Assembly: GCA_002336975.1 (NCBI GenBank)
Contig: DDFA01000095.1
Span: 1-15,354 of the forward strand
Origin: Phyllobacteriaceae bacterium UBA1940
GTDB lineage: Bacteria > Pseudomonadota > Alphaproteobacteria > Rhizobiales > Rhizobiaceae
DNA: 15,354 bases
Direction of reading: 5' to 3'
Shown piece after piece: positions 6,689 through 14,402 of this stretch; position 1 is the stretch's first letter, and each line of letters begins with the position of its first letter. A program made the translations under genes and the position numbers. The notes under the pieces were generated by a model. The model was not told the origin of the DNA, did no database searches, and saw only the letters and a program-made list of their open reading frames with translations.

Positions 6689-9600
6689 CTATTCGGCGGC
6701 AGCCAGTTCGGGCGGCGCATTGCGACCGTTCAGCCGTTCGATCAGCCGTTTCCGTTCGTTCGCTGCGTGTCCGGCGCTGGTCTGGCGCACATGGCCATAG
6801 CCGCGAATGAGCTCCGGGACGGACGCCAGCGCAACCGCCGCATCGCTGTCGGAGGCCCCGAGCCGGTCTTCGATCAGGTCAAGATCGGCTTCGTACTGCG
6901 CCAGCAGGCTGCGTTCCATTCGCCGCTCATGCGTGTAGCCGAACATGTCGAGCGCAGTGCCGCGCAGTCCCTTCAGCGCGGCGAGCACGGAAAAGCCCTT
7001 CATCATCCACGGGCCGAAACTCGATTTGCGCGGGCTGCCGTCGCCGCCCTTGCGGCCAAGGATCGGCGGCGCCAGGTGGAATTCGAGCCGGTCGTAGCTC
7101 TCGAACTGCGACGCCAACTGCCGGCCGAACGCCGCACCGGTGTAAAGTCGCGCCACTTCGTATTCGTCCTTGATCGCCATCAGCTTGAACAGATAACGGG
7201 CGGCCGCCATGGACACCGGCGTCTCGCCGCCGCCTGCGCGACGCTCGGCGGCGGCCAGACGATTGATCCGGTCCGCATAGCGCCGGGCATAGGCGGCGTT
7301 CTGGTAGCCGGCGAGAAACTCGGCCCGCACCGCGACGATCTCGTCGAGCGACGTGGCGAACGCCTTTTTCGCCGGTCCGCGCGCCGAATCGACCAACGCC
7401 CGCACCGCGTCCGGATCGTGCGCCGCACGGCGGCCCCAGCGGAACGCCGACTGGTTCATCGCCACCGCCTCGCCGTTCAGCTCGATGGCGCGCTCGACCG
7501 CTTCCGCCGATACCGGCAGGCCGCCATGCTGACAGGCGAAACCGAGCATGAACATGTTGGCGCCGAGCGAATTGCCGAACAGCGCCGACGCCGTCGTCGT
7601 CGCGTCGAAGAAATACGCCCTGTCCTCGCCAACCGCCTGGCGGATCGCCTTCTTCAGCCGTTCCGTCGGCAGCGAGAAATCGGCGTTGCGGGCGAAATCG
7701 CCCGGCATCACCTCGGCGGTGTTGACGACAAAGATCGTCCTGCCGTCCTGCGCCGACGCCAGCACCTTCTTCGAGCCGGACACGACGAGGTCGCAACCCA
7801 GGATCAGGTCGGCCTTGCCGGCCGAGACCCGGATGGCGTTGATATCGTCGGGGGTGGGCGCGATGCGGACATGCGAGAACACCGCCCCGCCCTTTTGCGC
7901 CAGGCCGGCCATGTCGATCATGCCGCAGCCCTTGCCCTCAAGATGCGCCGCCATGCCGAGCACCGCGCCGATGGTGACGACGCCGGTGCCGCCGATCCCG
8001 TCGATGATCGACGACCAGCCGGCCCGGGTCAGCCTGAACGTTTGCGCCGCCGGCACCCCGGCGAGCGGATCGCCGCCCGCGGCGACCCCGGTCGCCTTGC
8101 GCAGCTTCGCCCCGTGCACGGTGACGAAGGACGGGCAAAAGCCGTTGACGCAGGAAAAATCCTTGTTGCAGCTCGACTGGTCGATGCGGCGCTTGCGGCC
8201 GAATTCGGTCTCCACCGGCTGCACCGACACGCAGTTCGACTTGACGCCGCAGTCGCCGCAGCCCTCGCACACCAGTTCGTTGATGATGACGCGCTTGTCG
8301 GGATCGGGATAGGCGCCGCGCTTGCGGCGGCGGCGTTTTTCGGCGGCGCAGGTCTGGTCGTAGAGCAGTACCGAGACGCCCGGAACCTCGCGCAGTTCGC
8401 GCTGCACCGCGTCGAGATCGTCGCGGTGGTGGATCGTCGCGCCGGGCGGGAACTCGGCGACGCCGGCATATTTGTCCGGTTCGTCGGTGACGATGGCGAT
8501 GCGCTCGACGCCTTCGGCGCGCACCTGGCGCGCGATCTGGTCGGATTTCAGACCGCCCTCGTGCGGCTGGCCGCCGGTCATGGCCACCGCGTCGTTGTAG
8601 AGGATCTTGTAGGTGATGTTTGCATTGGACGCGTGCGCGAACCGGATCGCCAGCGAACCGGAATGATTGTAGGTGCCGTCGCCAAGATTCTGGAAAATGT
8701 GTTTGCGCTTCGAAAACGGCGCCTGGCCGACCCACTGCGCCCCCTCCCCGCCCATGGCGGTGAACCCGACCGTCTTGCGGTCCATCCACAGCGACATGAA
8801 ATGGCATCCGATGCCGGCCGCCGCCAACGATCCGTCAGGCACCTTGGTGGACGAATTGTGCGGACAGCCGGAGCAGAAATAGGGCGTTCGGTTGGCGACG
8901 TCCCTGGTGTCGGCCAGCATCGCCTGGAACTGGCGCAACTGCTTGACCCGCGCCGAAATCTCCTCGTTGCGGCCGATGGTCTTGAGCACGCGCTCGCCGA
9001 TCGCAATCGCGATGTCGTTCGGATCGAGCGCCCCCTTGGCCGGAAACAGCCACGCGCCGCGCTCGTCCTTCTTGCCGATCACAGCCGGCTGGTCCTTGGC
9101 GCCGTACAGGTCCTCCTTGACCTGCACCTCGATCAGCGAACGCTTTTCCTCGACGACGATGATCGTCTCCAGCCCGCGCGCGAATTCACGGATATGTTCG
9201 AAATCGAGCGGCCAGGGCGCCGCGACCTTGAACAGGCGCAGGCCGATCTGGTTCGCCTTCTTCTCGTCGATGCCGAGGTCGTCCAGCGCCTGGCGCACGT
9301 CGAGGAAGGACTTTCCGACGGTGATGATGCCGAGCTTCGCCTGCGCGCCGCCCTTGTAGACGATCCGGTTCAGCCCGTTGGCGCGGATGAAGGCGGCCGC
9401 CGCCGTCCGCTTGTATTCGTGCAGCCGCGCCTCCTGCCCGAGCTGGTCGAGCTCGTGACGGATGCTGAGCCCGCCGGGCGGCAGGTCGATCTCGGGATAG
9501 ACGATGTTGAGCCGGTCGAGCGACACGTCGACAGACGCAGTTGATTCGATGTTGTCCTTGACGCATTTCATCGCCGTCCACACGCTGGCGAAGCGCGACA

Positions 9601-10165
9601 TGGCGAATCCGTAGAGGCCGTAGTCGACAAACTCCTGGACGCCGGCCGGATTGAGGATCGGCATCATCGTGTCGACGAACAGGAATTCGGTCGCATGCGC
9701 ATTGGTCGAGGATTCGGCGGTGTGGTCGTCGCCCATCAGCGCCAGCACGCCGCCATGTTTCGAGGTTCCGGCCAGGTTGGCGTGGCGGAACACATCGCCC
9801 GAGCGGTCAACGCCCGGTCCCTTGCCGTACCAGACCGAAAACACCCCGTCATGCTTGCCTTCGCCGAGCAGTTCGGTCTGCTGCGATCCCCAGCAGGCGG
9901 TGGCGGCCAGTTCTTCATTGAGCCCGGGCTGGAACACGATGTTGGACTGCTCCAGCTGGCGGCGGGCGCGCCACAGCTGCTGGTCGAGCCCGCCCAGCGG
10001 CGAGCCGCGATAGCCCGAGATGAAGCCGGCGGTGTCGAGGCCGGCGCGCCGGTCGCGCTCGCGCTGCATCAACAGCATGCGCACGATCGCCTGGGCGCCG
10101 GAGATGAAGATGCGCTCTTTCGACAGGTCGAACTTGTCGTCGAGCGATACGTTGTGAAGCGTCAT
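6689..10165 (-). CDS. Indolepyruvate ferredoxin oxidoreductase family protein (fused alpha-gamma form)
   Basis: A 1158-residue thiamine-diphosphate/Fe-S enzyme expected to oxidatively decarboxylate indolepyruvate and other aryl 2-oxoacids to acyl-CoA, in aromatic amino acid breakdown. In order: a pyrimidine-type domain (about 14-230; GFISGYRGSPLGG at 48-60); a TPP-binding domain with YFCSGCPHNSST (429-440), MGGEGAQWVGQ (471-481) and GDGTYNHSGS (495-504); a cysteine cluster C633-x2-C-x2-C-x5-C followed by C666, C672 and C677; and a gamma/KorC-like catalytic domain with GIGGTGVVTIGAVLGMAA (723-740). The C-terminal part (about 910 on) is the extra region usual in this long family. Length and order match rhizobial homologues, so it appears intact. 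An in-frame TTG at 10225 and an ATG at 10189 lie upstream, but the ATG at 10165 has a GGGA site and gives the usual family N-terminus. True substrate and redox partner (ferredoxin or other) are not shown. Confidence 0.93.
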   Translation of the reverse strand: MTLHNVSLDDKFDLSKERIFISGAQAIVRMLLMQRERDRRAGLDTAGFISGYRGSPLGGLDQQLWRARRQLEQSNIVFQPGLNEELAATACWGSQQTELLGEGKHDGVFSVWYGKGPGVDRSGDVFRHANLAGTSKHGGVLALMGDDHTAESSTNAHATEFLFVDTMMPILNPAGVQEFVDYGLYGFAMSRFASVWTAMKCVKDNIESTASVDVSLDRLNIVYPEIDLPPGGLSIRHELDQLGQEARLHEYKRTAAAAFIRANGLNRIVYKGGAQAKLGIITVGKSFLDVRQALDDLGIDEKKANQIGLRLFKVAAPWPLDFEHIREFARGLETIIVVEEKRSLIEVQVKEDLYGAKDQPAVIGKKDERGAWLFPAKGALDPNDIAIAIGERVLKTIGRNEEISARVKQLRQFQAMLADTRDVANRTPYFCSGCPHNSSTKVPDGSLAAAGIGCHFMSLWMDRKTVGFTAMGGEGAQWVGQAPFSKRKHIFQNLGDGTYNHSGSLAIRFAHASNANITYKILYNDAVAMTGGQPHEGGLKSDQIARQVRAEGVERIAIVTDEPDKYAGVAEFPPGATIHHRDDLDAVQRELREVPGVSVLLYDQTCAAEKRRRRKRGAYPDPDKRVIINELVCEGCGDCGVKSNCVSVQPVETEFGRKRRIDQSSCNKDFSCVNGFCPSFVTVHGAKLRKATGVAAGGDPLAGVPAAQTFRLTRAGWSSIIDGIGGTGVVTIGAVLGMAAHLEGKGCGMIDMAGLAQKGGAVFSHVRIAPTPDDINAIRVSAGKADLILGCDLVVSGSKKVLASAQDGRTIFVVNTAEVMPGDFARNADFSLPTERLKKAIRQAVGEDRAYFFDATTTASALFGNSLGANMFMLGFACQHGGLPVSAEAVERAIELNGEAVAMNQSAFRWGRRAAHDPDAVRALVDSARGPAKKAFATSLDEIVAVRAEFLAGYQNAAYARRYADRINRLAAAERRAGGGETPVSMAAARYLFKLMAIKDEYEVARLYTGAAFGRQLASQFESYDRLEFHLAPPILGRKGGDGSPRKSSFGPWMMKGFSVLAALKGLRGTALDMFGYTHERRMERSLLAQYEADLDLIEDRLGASDSDAAVALASVPELIRGYGHVRQTSAGHAANERKRLIERLNGRNAPPELAAAE

Positions 10166-10215
10166 TGCGTTTCCCGCTGGCGCGGCCATGTGGCGCGACG
10201 CCGTCCTCCGTGTCC

Positions 10216-10244
10216 AGTGTTCCAATCAAGCCGGACAAGGTCAA
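10216..10244 (-). promoter_or_regulatory. Candidate promoter of the indolepyruvate oxidoreductase gene
   Basis: On the minus strand TTGACC (10239-10244; five of six -35 bases) is followed after 17 bases by AACACT (10216-10221; only three of six -10 bases). A start near 10209 would give a leader of about 44 nt. The -10 match is weak; read-through from the lipoprotein gene is the alternative. Confidence 0.3.
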
Positions 10245-10286
10245 ACACTTTCGCCGGGCGCCGGCAGCCCGCTGGGGAAAGCCGGA

Positions 10287-10853
10287 TCAGCCGGCGGAGG
10301 GACGCGGCGGGCAGCCCGCCTCATTGGTCGTTCCGAGCTTGCCTGACGGCTTGCCCGCCAGTTCGGGATTTGGCGCATAGGCCGGCCCGACGACCAGCGG
10401 CCGGTCGGGCAGCACCGACTGGTCTGCATTGGATGTCAGCGTCGTCTCGATGGTCTGGCGCACCGCGCCGTCGGCCGCCTCGATCGAGATCGTCACGTGG
10501 TAGGGCACATCCTTGTAGATGCAGCGCACCGGCGGGCTCTCCAGCGTCGTCTTGTCGAGCCGCGGCCAGACCTTCTGCCGGACCACGATCGCGTCGCCGC
10601 CGGCCGGGTCCTCGAAACTGGCGACCGCGGTCAGCCCCTCGGGAAGCGGCGACACCTGTTTGAGATTGACCAGATAGGTGGCTGTTGCGACCCGGTAGTT
10701 GAAGACGAACAGTTTTCCTGCAATTTCGAACAGCGCGCCGTCGCGCCCGGTGTCGCGGCAACCCGCGACGACGACGGCCGCGACAAGCGCGACCGCCATC
10801 AGGCGGGCCGCTCTCGGGGCGTCGCGTCCTCCAACTCGAAGAATAGTCGGCAC
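10287..10853 (-). CDS. Predicted lipoprotein of unknown function
   Basis: A 188-residue protein I cannot assign to a named family. The N-terminus has an Arg-rich n-region (RVGGRDAPRAAR), a hydrophobic stretch (MAVALVAAVVVAGC) and a lipobox VAGC with the cysteine at about residue 32, so it is probably exported and lipid-anchored. The mature part looks globular and mostly beta-stranded, with two further cysteines (one in RCIYKDVPYH, one in AGCPPRPSAG). The start is read as GTG at 10853 because GGAG lies seven bases upstream and it supplies the positive n-region; a downstream ATG at 10799 would leave an uncharged, very short signal. It precedes the oxidoreductase gene by about 120 bases on the same strand and diverges from the LivH-type permease with 64 bases between start codons, so a shared control region is likely. 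Confidence 0.75.
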   Translation of the reverse strand: MPTILRVGGRDAPRAARLMAVALVAAVVVAGCRDTGRDGALFEIAGKLFVFNYRVATATYLVNLKQVSPLPEGLTAVASFEDPAGGDAIVVRQKVWPRLDKTTLESPPVRCIYKDVPYHVTISIEAADGAVRQTIETTLTSNADQSVLPDRPLVVGPAYAPNPELAGKPSGKLGTTNEAGCPPRPSAG

Positions 10854-10917
10854 CGGCCTGCTCCAATCGGTCGGTTCAGGTTACAGTTTCCGGCATCGCG
10901 GCTCAACTCGCAAACCC

Positions 10918-11817
10918 ATGGCCTATTTCGCGCAGCAGATCTTGAACGGTTGCCACGTCGGGGCGCTCTACGCCGTGCTGGCCTTCGGCTACGCCATCTC
11001 CAACGGGCTGCTCAACCGCGCCAACCTGGCGCACGGCGCGCTGTTTGCGCTTGGCGGCCAGGTGACGATCCTCGCCGCGGCCTATGCCTGGCTGGTGCTG
11101 TGGCTGATCCTGCCGCTGACCATCGCGTTCGCCGCCGCCGTCGCGCTCGCGTCGGCGGGTTTTGCCGCCTATGCCGTCGCCCGCTCGATCACCGGACCGC
11201 TGGCGCGCCAGGCGCCCAACGCGGTGATCGTCGCCACCCTCGGCGTCGCCATCGTGCTGGGCGAACTGGGCCGCTTCGCCTTCGACAATCGAGACATGTG
11301 GCTGTCGCCGGTGTCGGCAACGATCGTCACCTTCTGGCGCGCCGCCGACTTCCCGGTGACGCTGACGCTGGTGCAACTGGTCAACATCCTCGTCGCGCTC
11401 GCCCTGCTGACGACGGGCGCGGCGTTCATGAGCCGGTCGCGCTTCGGCCGGCAGTGGCGCGCCACCTGCGACGATCCTCTCGCGGCGTCGATGTGCGGCG
11501 TCGACGCCGGCCGCGTCTTTCGTGCGTCGGCGGTCCTCAGCGGCCTGTTCGCCGCCGTCGCCGGCGTGCTGGCCGCCGTCCACTACGGCAATATCAGTTT
11601 CGAGACCGGCCTGTTCTTCGGCCTGAAAGTACTGTTCGTCGCTGCCTTCGGCTCCGGCCGCTCGCCGCTCGCGGCGGCGGTCGGCGCATTCTCGATCGGG
11701 ATCGCCGAGGCGCTCTGGTCGGGCTACTTCCCCTCGGAGTGGCGTGACGCGGCGGTCTTCAGCGCGCTAATCGCCATATTCGTGCTGCACCCGCCGCCTG
11801 AAACCGAAATGACCTGA
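10918..11817 (+). CDS. LivH-type branched-chain amino acid ABC transporter permease
   Basis: A 299-residue, very hydrophobic inner-membrane protein with about eight membrane segments. The opening MAYFAQQILNGCHVGALYAVLAFGYAISNGLLNRANLAHGALFALGG is diagnostic of LivH permeases (NG-x3-GALYAL-x2-G; N-x2-HG-x-L-x-LGG), and the late GLKVLFVAAFGS is the cytoplasmic loop that contacts the ATPase in this family. It should form half of a transmembrane pore with a LivM partner and take substrate from a periplasmic binding protein, but none of those partners lies next to it: upstream is a divergent lipoprotein, downstream a TRAP operon. The ATG at 10918 has no clear Shine-Dalgarno sequence. A hairpin plus T run at 11912-11931 probably ends its transcript. 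Either it serves components encoded elsewhere or it is a leftover. The frame is intact, with no sign of decay. Confidence 0.88.
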   Translation: MAYFAQQILNGCHVGALYAVLAFGYAISNGLLNRANLAHGALFALGGQVTILAAAYAWLVLWLILPLTIAFAAAVALASAGFAAYAVARSITGPLARQAPNAVIVATLGVAIVLGELGRFAFDNRDMWLSPVSATIVTFWRAADFPVTLTLVQLVNILVALALLTTGAAFMSRSRFGRQWRATCDDPLAASMCGVDAGRVFRASAVLSGLFAAVAGVLAAVHYGNISFETGLFFGLKVLFVAAFGSGRSPLAAAVGAFSIGIAEALWSGYFPSEWRDAAVFSALIAIFVLHPPPETEMT

Positions 11818-11911
11818 AAACCGGCTGACGCGCGCGGTCCGGTCCGAGATTTTCCACAGCCTGCTAAAGTGATTCTACCGTCCTGTTGCATTTCATTCAA
11901 AGCTGCTAAGC

Positions 11912-11931
11912 AGCGACCGACGTCGCTTTTT
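11912..11931 (+). terminator. Intrinsic terminator-like hairpin between the LivH permease and the TRAP genes
   Basis: AGCGAC (11912-11917) pairs perfectly with GTCGCT (11922-11927) around a CGAC loop and runs into TTTTT (11927-11931). It lies about 95 bases after the permease stop and 100 bases before dctQ. The stem is only six base pairs. A second short hairpin, GCTGC-TAA-GCAGC (11902-11914), shares three bases with it, so the two cannot form together. The rest of the 11818-12031 gap contains no gene and no trace of a binding-protein gene. Confidence 0.5.
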
Positions 11932-12031
11932 GCGGCGGGTTTTGTTGCGCCTGCCTGAGCGGGCCAATGGTTTGGGACGTTCGACATCAGACCGGCAATC
12001 GGCGGTGGCGGACCACAAGGGAGGTGACCAG

Positions 12032-12616
12032 ATGGCGGGGCTGCTTAGGCTCTCGCGCCTGATTGATCGATTCAACGAGACTGTCGGCAAGGCCGTCGGC
12101 TGGCTCATTCTGGTGTCGATCATCATCAGCGCGGTAAATGCTGTTGTGCGCAAGACGATGAACATGTCGTCGAATGCGTGGCTTGAGGCGCAGTGGTATC
12201 TTTTCGGGGCGGCCTTTCTTCTCGCCGCCGCCTACACGCTCAGGCAAAACGAGCATATCCGCATCGACATCATCTACGGGCTCTGGTCGCGCCGGGTGCA
12301 GCATTGGATCGATCTCCTCGGCCATCTGTTCTTCCTGATGCCGTTCGTCTGCCTGATGATCTACTATTTCACCCCCTACTTCCTGCTGTCGTTCCGCTCG
12401 GGCGAAGTGTCAACCAACGCCGGCGGCCTGATAATCTGGCCGGCCAAGCTGATGCTGCTGCTCGGCTTCCTGCTGCTCGGCATCCAGGGCGTGTCTGAGA
12501 TCATCAAGAAGATCGCAATCATGCGCGGCGTCATCGAGGACCCGACCCCCTTCGTTTCGGCGCATGAAACGGCCGAACTTGAAGGCAAGACACTGGCCGG
12601 GGAGCTCAACAAATGA
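12032..12616 (+). CDS. dctQ: TRAP transporter small permease subunit (DctQ)
   Basis: A 194-residue inner-membrane protein with four hydrophobic segments (about 20-38, 56-70, 93-112, 132-151), as usual for the DctQ subunit of tripartite ATP-independent periplasmic transporters, which take up organic acids and related anions using the sodium or proton gradient. The DctQ signature EAQWYLFGAAFLLAAAYTLRQNEHIRIDI is present. The frame is open upstream to 11930, but the ATG at 12032 is chosen because a nearly perfect ribosome site (GGGAGGTGA) lies directly before it and the family N-terminus begins here. Its TGA overlaps the dctM ATG (ATGA), so the pair is coupled. The symbol denotes the family; the substrate is unknown, and no periplasmic DctP binding protein lies in the window. 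Confidence 0.93.
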   Translation: MAGLLRLSRLIDRFNETVGKAVGWLILVSIIISAVNAVVRKTMNMSSNAWLEAQWYLFGAAFLLAAAYTLRQNEHIRIDIIYGLWSRRVQHWIDLLGHLFFLMPFVCLMIYYFTPYFLLSFRSGEVSTNAGGLIIWPAKLMLLLGFLLLGIQGVSEIIKKIAIMRGVIEDPTPFVSAHETAELEGKTLAGELNK

Positions 12617-14286
12617 TGGAGTTCATCGCCCAGAACATGGCGCCGATCATGTTCTGCTCCCTGATCGTCTTCCTGCTGATCGGCTATCCGGTAGCGTTCG
12701 CGCTGGCCGCCAACGGTCTGCTCTTCTTCTTCATCGGCGTCGAACTGGCGCCGCTGTCCAACGGCACGATCTCGCTGTCGTGGCCGCTGCTCTACGCCTT
12801 GCCGGAACGCTTCTACGGCGGCGTCATGGCCAACGAGACGCTGCTGGCGATCCCGTTCTTTACATTCATGGGCATCGTCCTCGAACGCTCCGGCATGGCC
12901 GAGGACCTGCTCGACACGATCGGGCAATTGTTCGGCCCGGTGCGCGGTGGCCTCGCCTATGCGGTCATCTTTGTCGGTGCGCTGCTTGCGGCCACCACCG
13001 GCGTCGTGGCGGCGTCGGTCATCGCCATGGGCCTCATCTCGCTGCCGATCATGCTTCGCTACGGTTATGACCGCCGCATCGCATCGGGTGTGATCGCGGC
13101 GTCTGGCACGCTGGCGCAGATCATCCCGCCGTCGCTGGTCCTCATCGTTCTGGCGGACCAGCTTGGCCGTTCGGTCGGCGACATGTATTCGGGCGCGTTG
13201 ATCCCCGGCCTCGTCCTGACCGGCATCTACATGAGCTACGTCCTGCTGATGTCGATCATCCGGCCGAAATCGATGCCCGCATTGCCGCCGGAGGCCCGCA
13301 CCCTCGGGTCGGGCGTCACCAGCCTGTTCGTCGCGCTGGCGGCGGCGGCGGCGGTCGCCTACGGCGCCCATGTCTGGCTCTACCCGACGCATGGCGAGAA
13401 CGCCGACATTCTCGGCGCCTGCGTCGGCATCGTCGTCATCTATGTGGTGGCGCTGGCCGACAAGACCATGGGCCTGGGCCTGATGTCGCGGCTGGCGCAG
13501 CAGGTCATCATTGTGCTGATCCCGCCGCTGGCGCTGATCTTCCTGGTGCTCGGCACCATCTTCCTCGGCATCGCTACGCCGACCGAAGGCGGCGCGATGG
13601 GCGCGGTCGGCGCCATGATCATGGCCGCCGCCAAGGGCCGGCTGACGCTCGACGTCATCAGGCAGGCCCTGGCCTCGACCACCCGGCTGTCGGCCTTCGT
13701 GATGTTCATCCTGATCGGCGCCCGGGTGTTCTCGCTGACATTCTACGGCGTCAACGGCCATCTGTGGGTGGAGCACCTGCTGGTGTCGCTGCCCGGCGGC
13801 CAGACCGGCTTCCTGATCGCCGTCAACGTGCTGGTGTTCTTCCTCGCCTTCTTCCTCGACTTCTTCGAGCTGGCGTTCATCATCGTGCCGTTGCTGGCCC
13901 CCGCCGCCGCCAAGCTGGACATCGACCTGATCTGGTTCGGTGTGCTTCTGGGCGTCAACATGCAGACCTCGTTCATGCATCCGCCGTTCGGCTTCGCGCT
14001 GTTCTATCTGCGTTCGGTAGCCCCGCCGTCCATCAAGACGACCCAGATCTACTGGGGCGCGGTGCCCTTTGTGATCATCCAGATAATCATGGTCGGAATC
14101 ATCATTCTCTTTCCGCAACTGGTGACGATGGGGCTCGACAAGCAGATGGATGTGGATACCGACAAGGTCGAGATTGTCATCCCTGACGGCGAAGCTCCGG
14201 ACGACACGCCGCTTCAGTTTGATGCCCCTGAGAGTGACGATGCGGCCAAGGCTCTTGAAAAGGCCTTGCAGGGCGATAAGAAGTAG
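12613..14286 (+). CDS. dctM: TRAP transporter large permease subunit (DctM), long form
   Basis: A 557-residue polytopic inner-membrane protein that forms the transport channel of the TRAP system. DctM landmarks: LLIGYPVAFALA near the N-terminus, NETLLAIPFFTFMGIVLERSG, GGLAYAVIFVGALLAATTGVVAAS, the paired-proline SGTLAQIIPPSLVLIVLAD, and TPTEGGAMGAVGA. Ordinary DctM proteins are about 425-450 residues. This one has roughly 80-100 extra residues after YVLLMSIIRPK, including two more hydrophobic stretches, as in the long mannitol/chloroaromatic-type TRAP subfamily, plus an acidic soluble C-terminal tail of about 50 residues (from DKQMDVDTDKVE). Start ATG at 12613 overlaps the dctQ stop; a second ATG follows directly. 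The operon ends with a strong terminator, so dctQM is bicistronic, and the binding protein must come from elsewhere. Substrate unknown. Confidence 0.93.
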   Translation: MMEFIAQNMAPIMFCSLIVFLLIGYPVAFALAANGLLFFFIGVELAPLSNGTISLSWPLLYALPERFYGGVMANETLLAIPFFTFMGIVLERSGMAEDLLDTIGQLFGPVRGGLAYAVIFVGALLAATTGVVAASVIAMGLISLPIMLRYGYDRRIASGVIAASGTLAQIIPPSLVLIVLADQLGRSVGDMYSGALIPGLVLTGIYMSYVLLMSIIRPKSMPALPPEARTLGSGVTSLFVALAAAAAVAYGAHVWLYPTHGENADILGACVGIVVIYVVALADKTMGLGLMSRLAQQVIIVLIPPLALIFLVLGTIFLGIATPTEGGAMGAVGAMIMAAAKGRLTLDVIRQALASTTRLSAFVMFILIGARVFSLTFYGVNGHLWVEHLLVSLPGGQTGFLIAVNVLVFFLAFFLDFFELAFIIVPLLAPAAAKLDIDLIWFGVLLGVNMQTSFMHPPFGFALFYLRSVAPPSIKTTQIYWGAVPFVIIQIIMVGIIILFPQLVTMGLDKQMDVDTDKVEIVIPDGEAPDDTPLQFDAPESDDAAKALEKALQGDKK

Positions 14287-14309
14287 AGCGCAGGCCAAGT
14301 CAGACTGGA

Positions 14310-14342
14310 GAGCCCGGAGCGAAAACTCCGGGCTCTTTTTTT
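14310..14342 (+). terminator. Strong intrinsic terminator of the TRAP operon
   Basis: A ten-base-pair, G/C-rich perfect stem (GAGCCCGGAG, 14310-14319, with CTCCGGGCTC, 14326-14335), a six-base CGAAAA loop and seven consecutive T residues. It lies 24 bases after the dctM stop codon. Confidence 0.95.
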
Positions 14343-14371
14343 GAGATGCTTTCGTGGTAAGCAAATATAAT
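14341..14371 (+). promoter_or_regulatory. Candidate sigma70 promoter of the DUF898 gene
   Basis: A perfect TATAAT (14366-14371) lies 19 bases after TTGAGA (14341-14346; five of six -35 bases), which overlaps the end of the terminator T run. The gap is A/T-rich, unlike the rest of the window. A start near 14378 would leave a leader of about 25 nt without a visible Shine-Dalgarno sequence. The 19-base spacing is longer than ideal. Confidence 0.5.
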
Positions 14372-14402
14372 ATGTCATTAAATTTTATTCTCGAATAGTG
14401 CT

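Noticed and set aside
6608..9544. Very long plus-strand open frame (978 codons) opposite the indolepyruvate oxidoreductase gene
   Set aside because: Its translation is rich in Arg, His, Asp and Ala with no recognisable domain, as expected from the antisense of a GC-rich gene. The minus-strand frame has full family motifs.
10166..10225. Longer oxidoreductase form starting at TTG 10225 or ATG 10189
   Set aside because: No ribosome site for either, and the extra residues do not match the usual family N-terminus.
11818..12031. Remnant of a dctP binding-protein gene before dctQ
   Set aside because: No frame in this gap gives signal-peptide or DctP-like sequence; it holds only hairpins and the dctQ ribosome site.
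12376..14364. Minus-strand open frame of 662 codons opposite dctM
   Set aside because: Its translation is dominated by Arg, Gln, His and Asp, typical of the reverse complement of hydrophobic codons. dctM on the plus strand is unambiguous.
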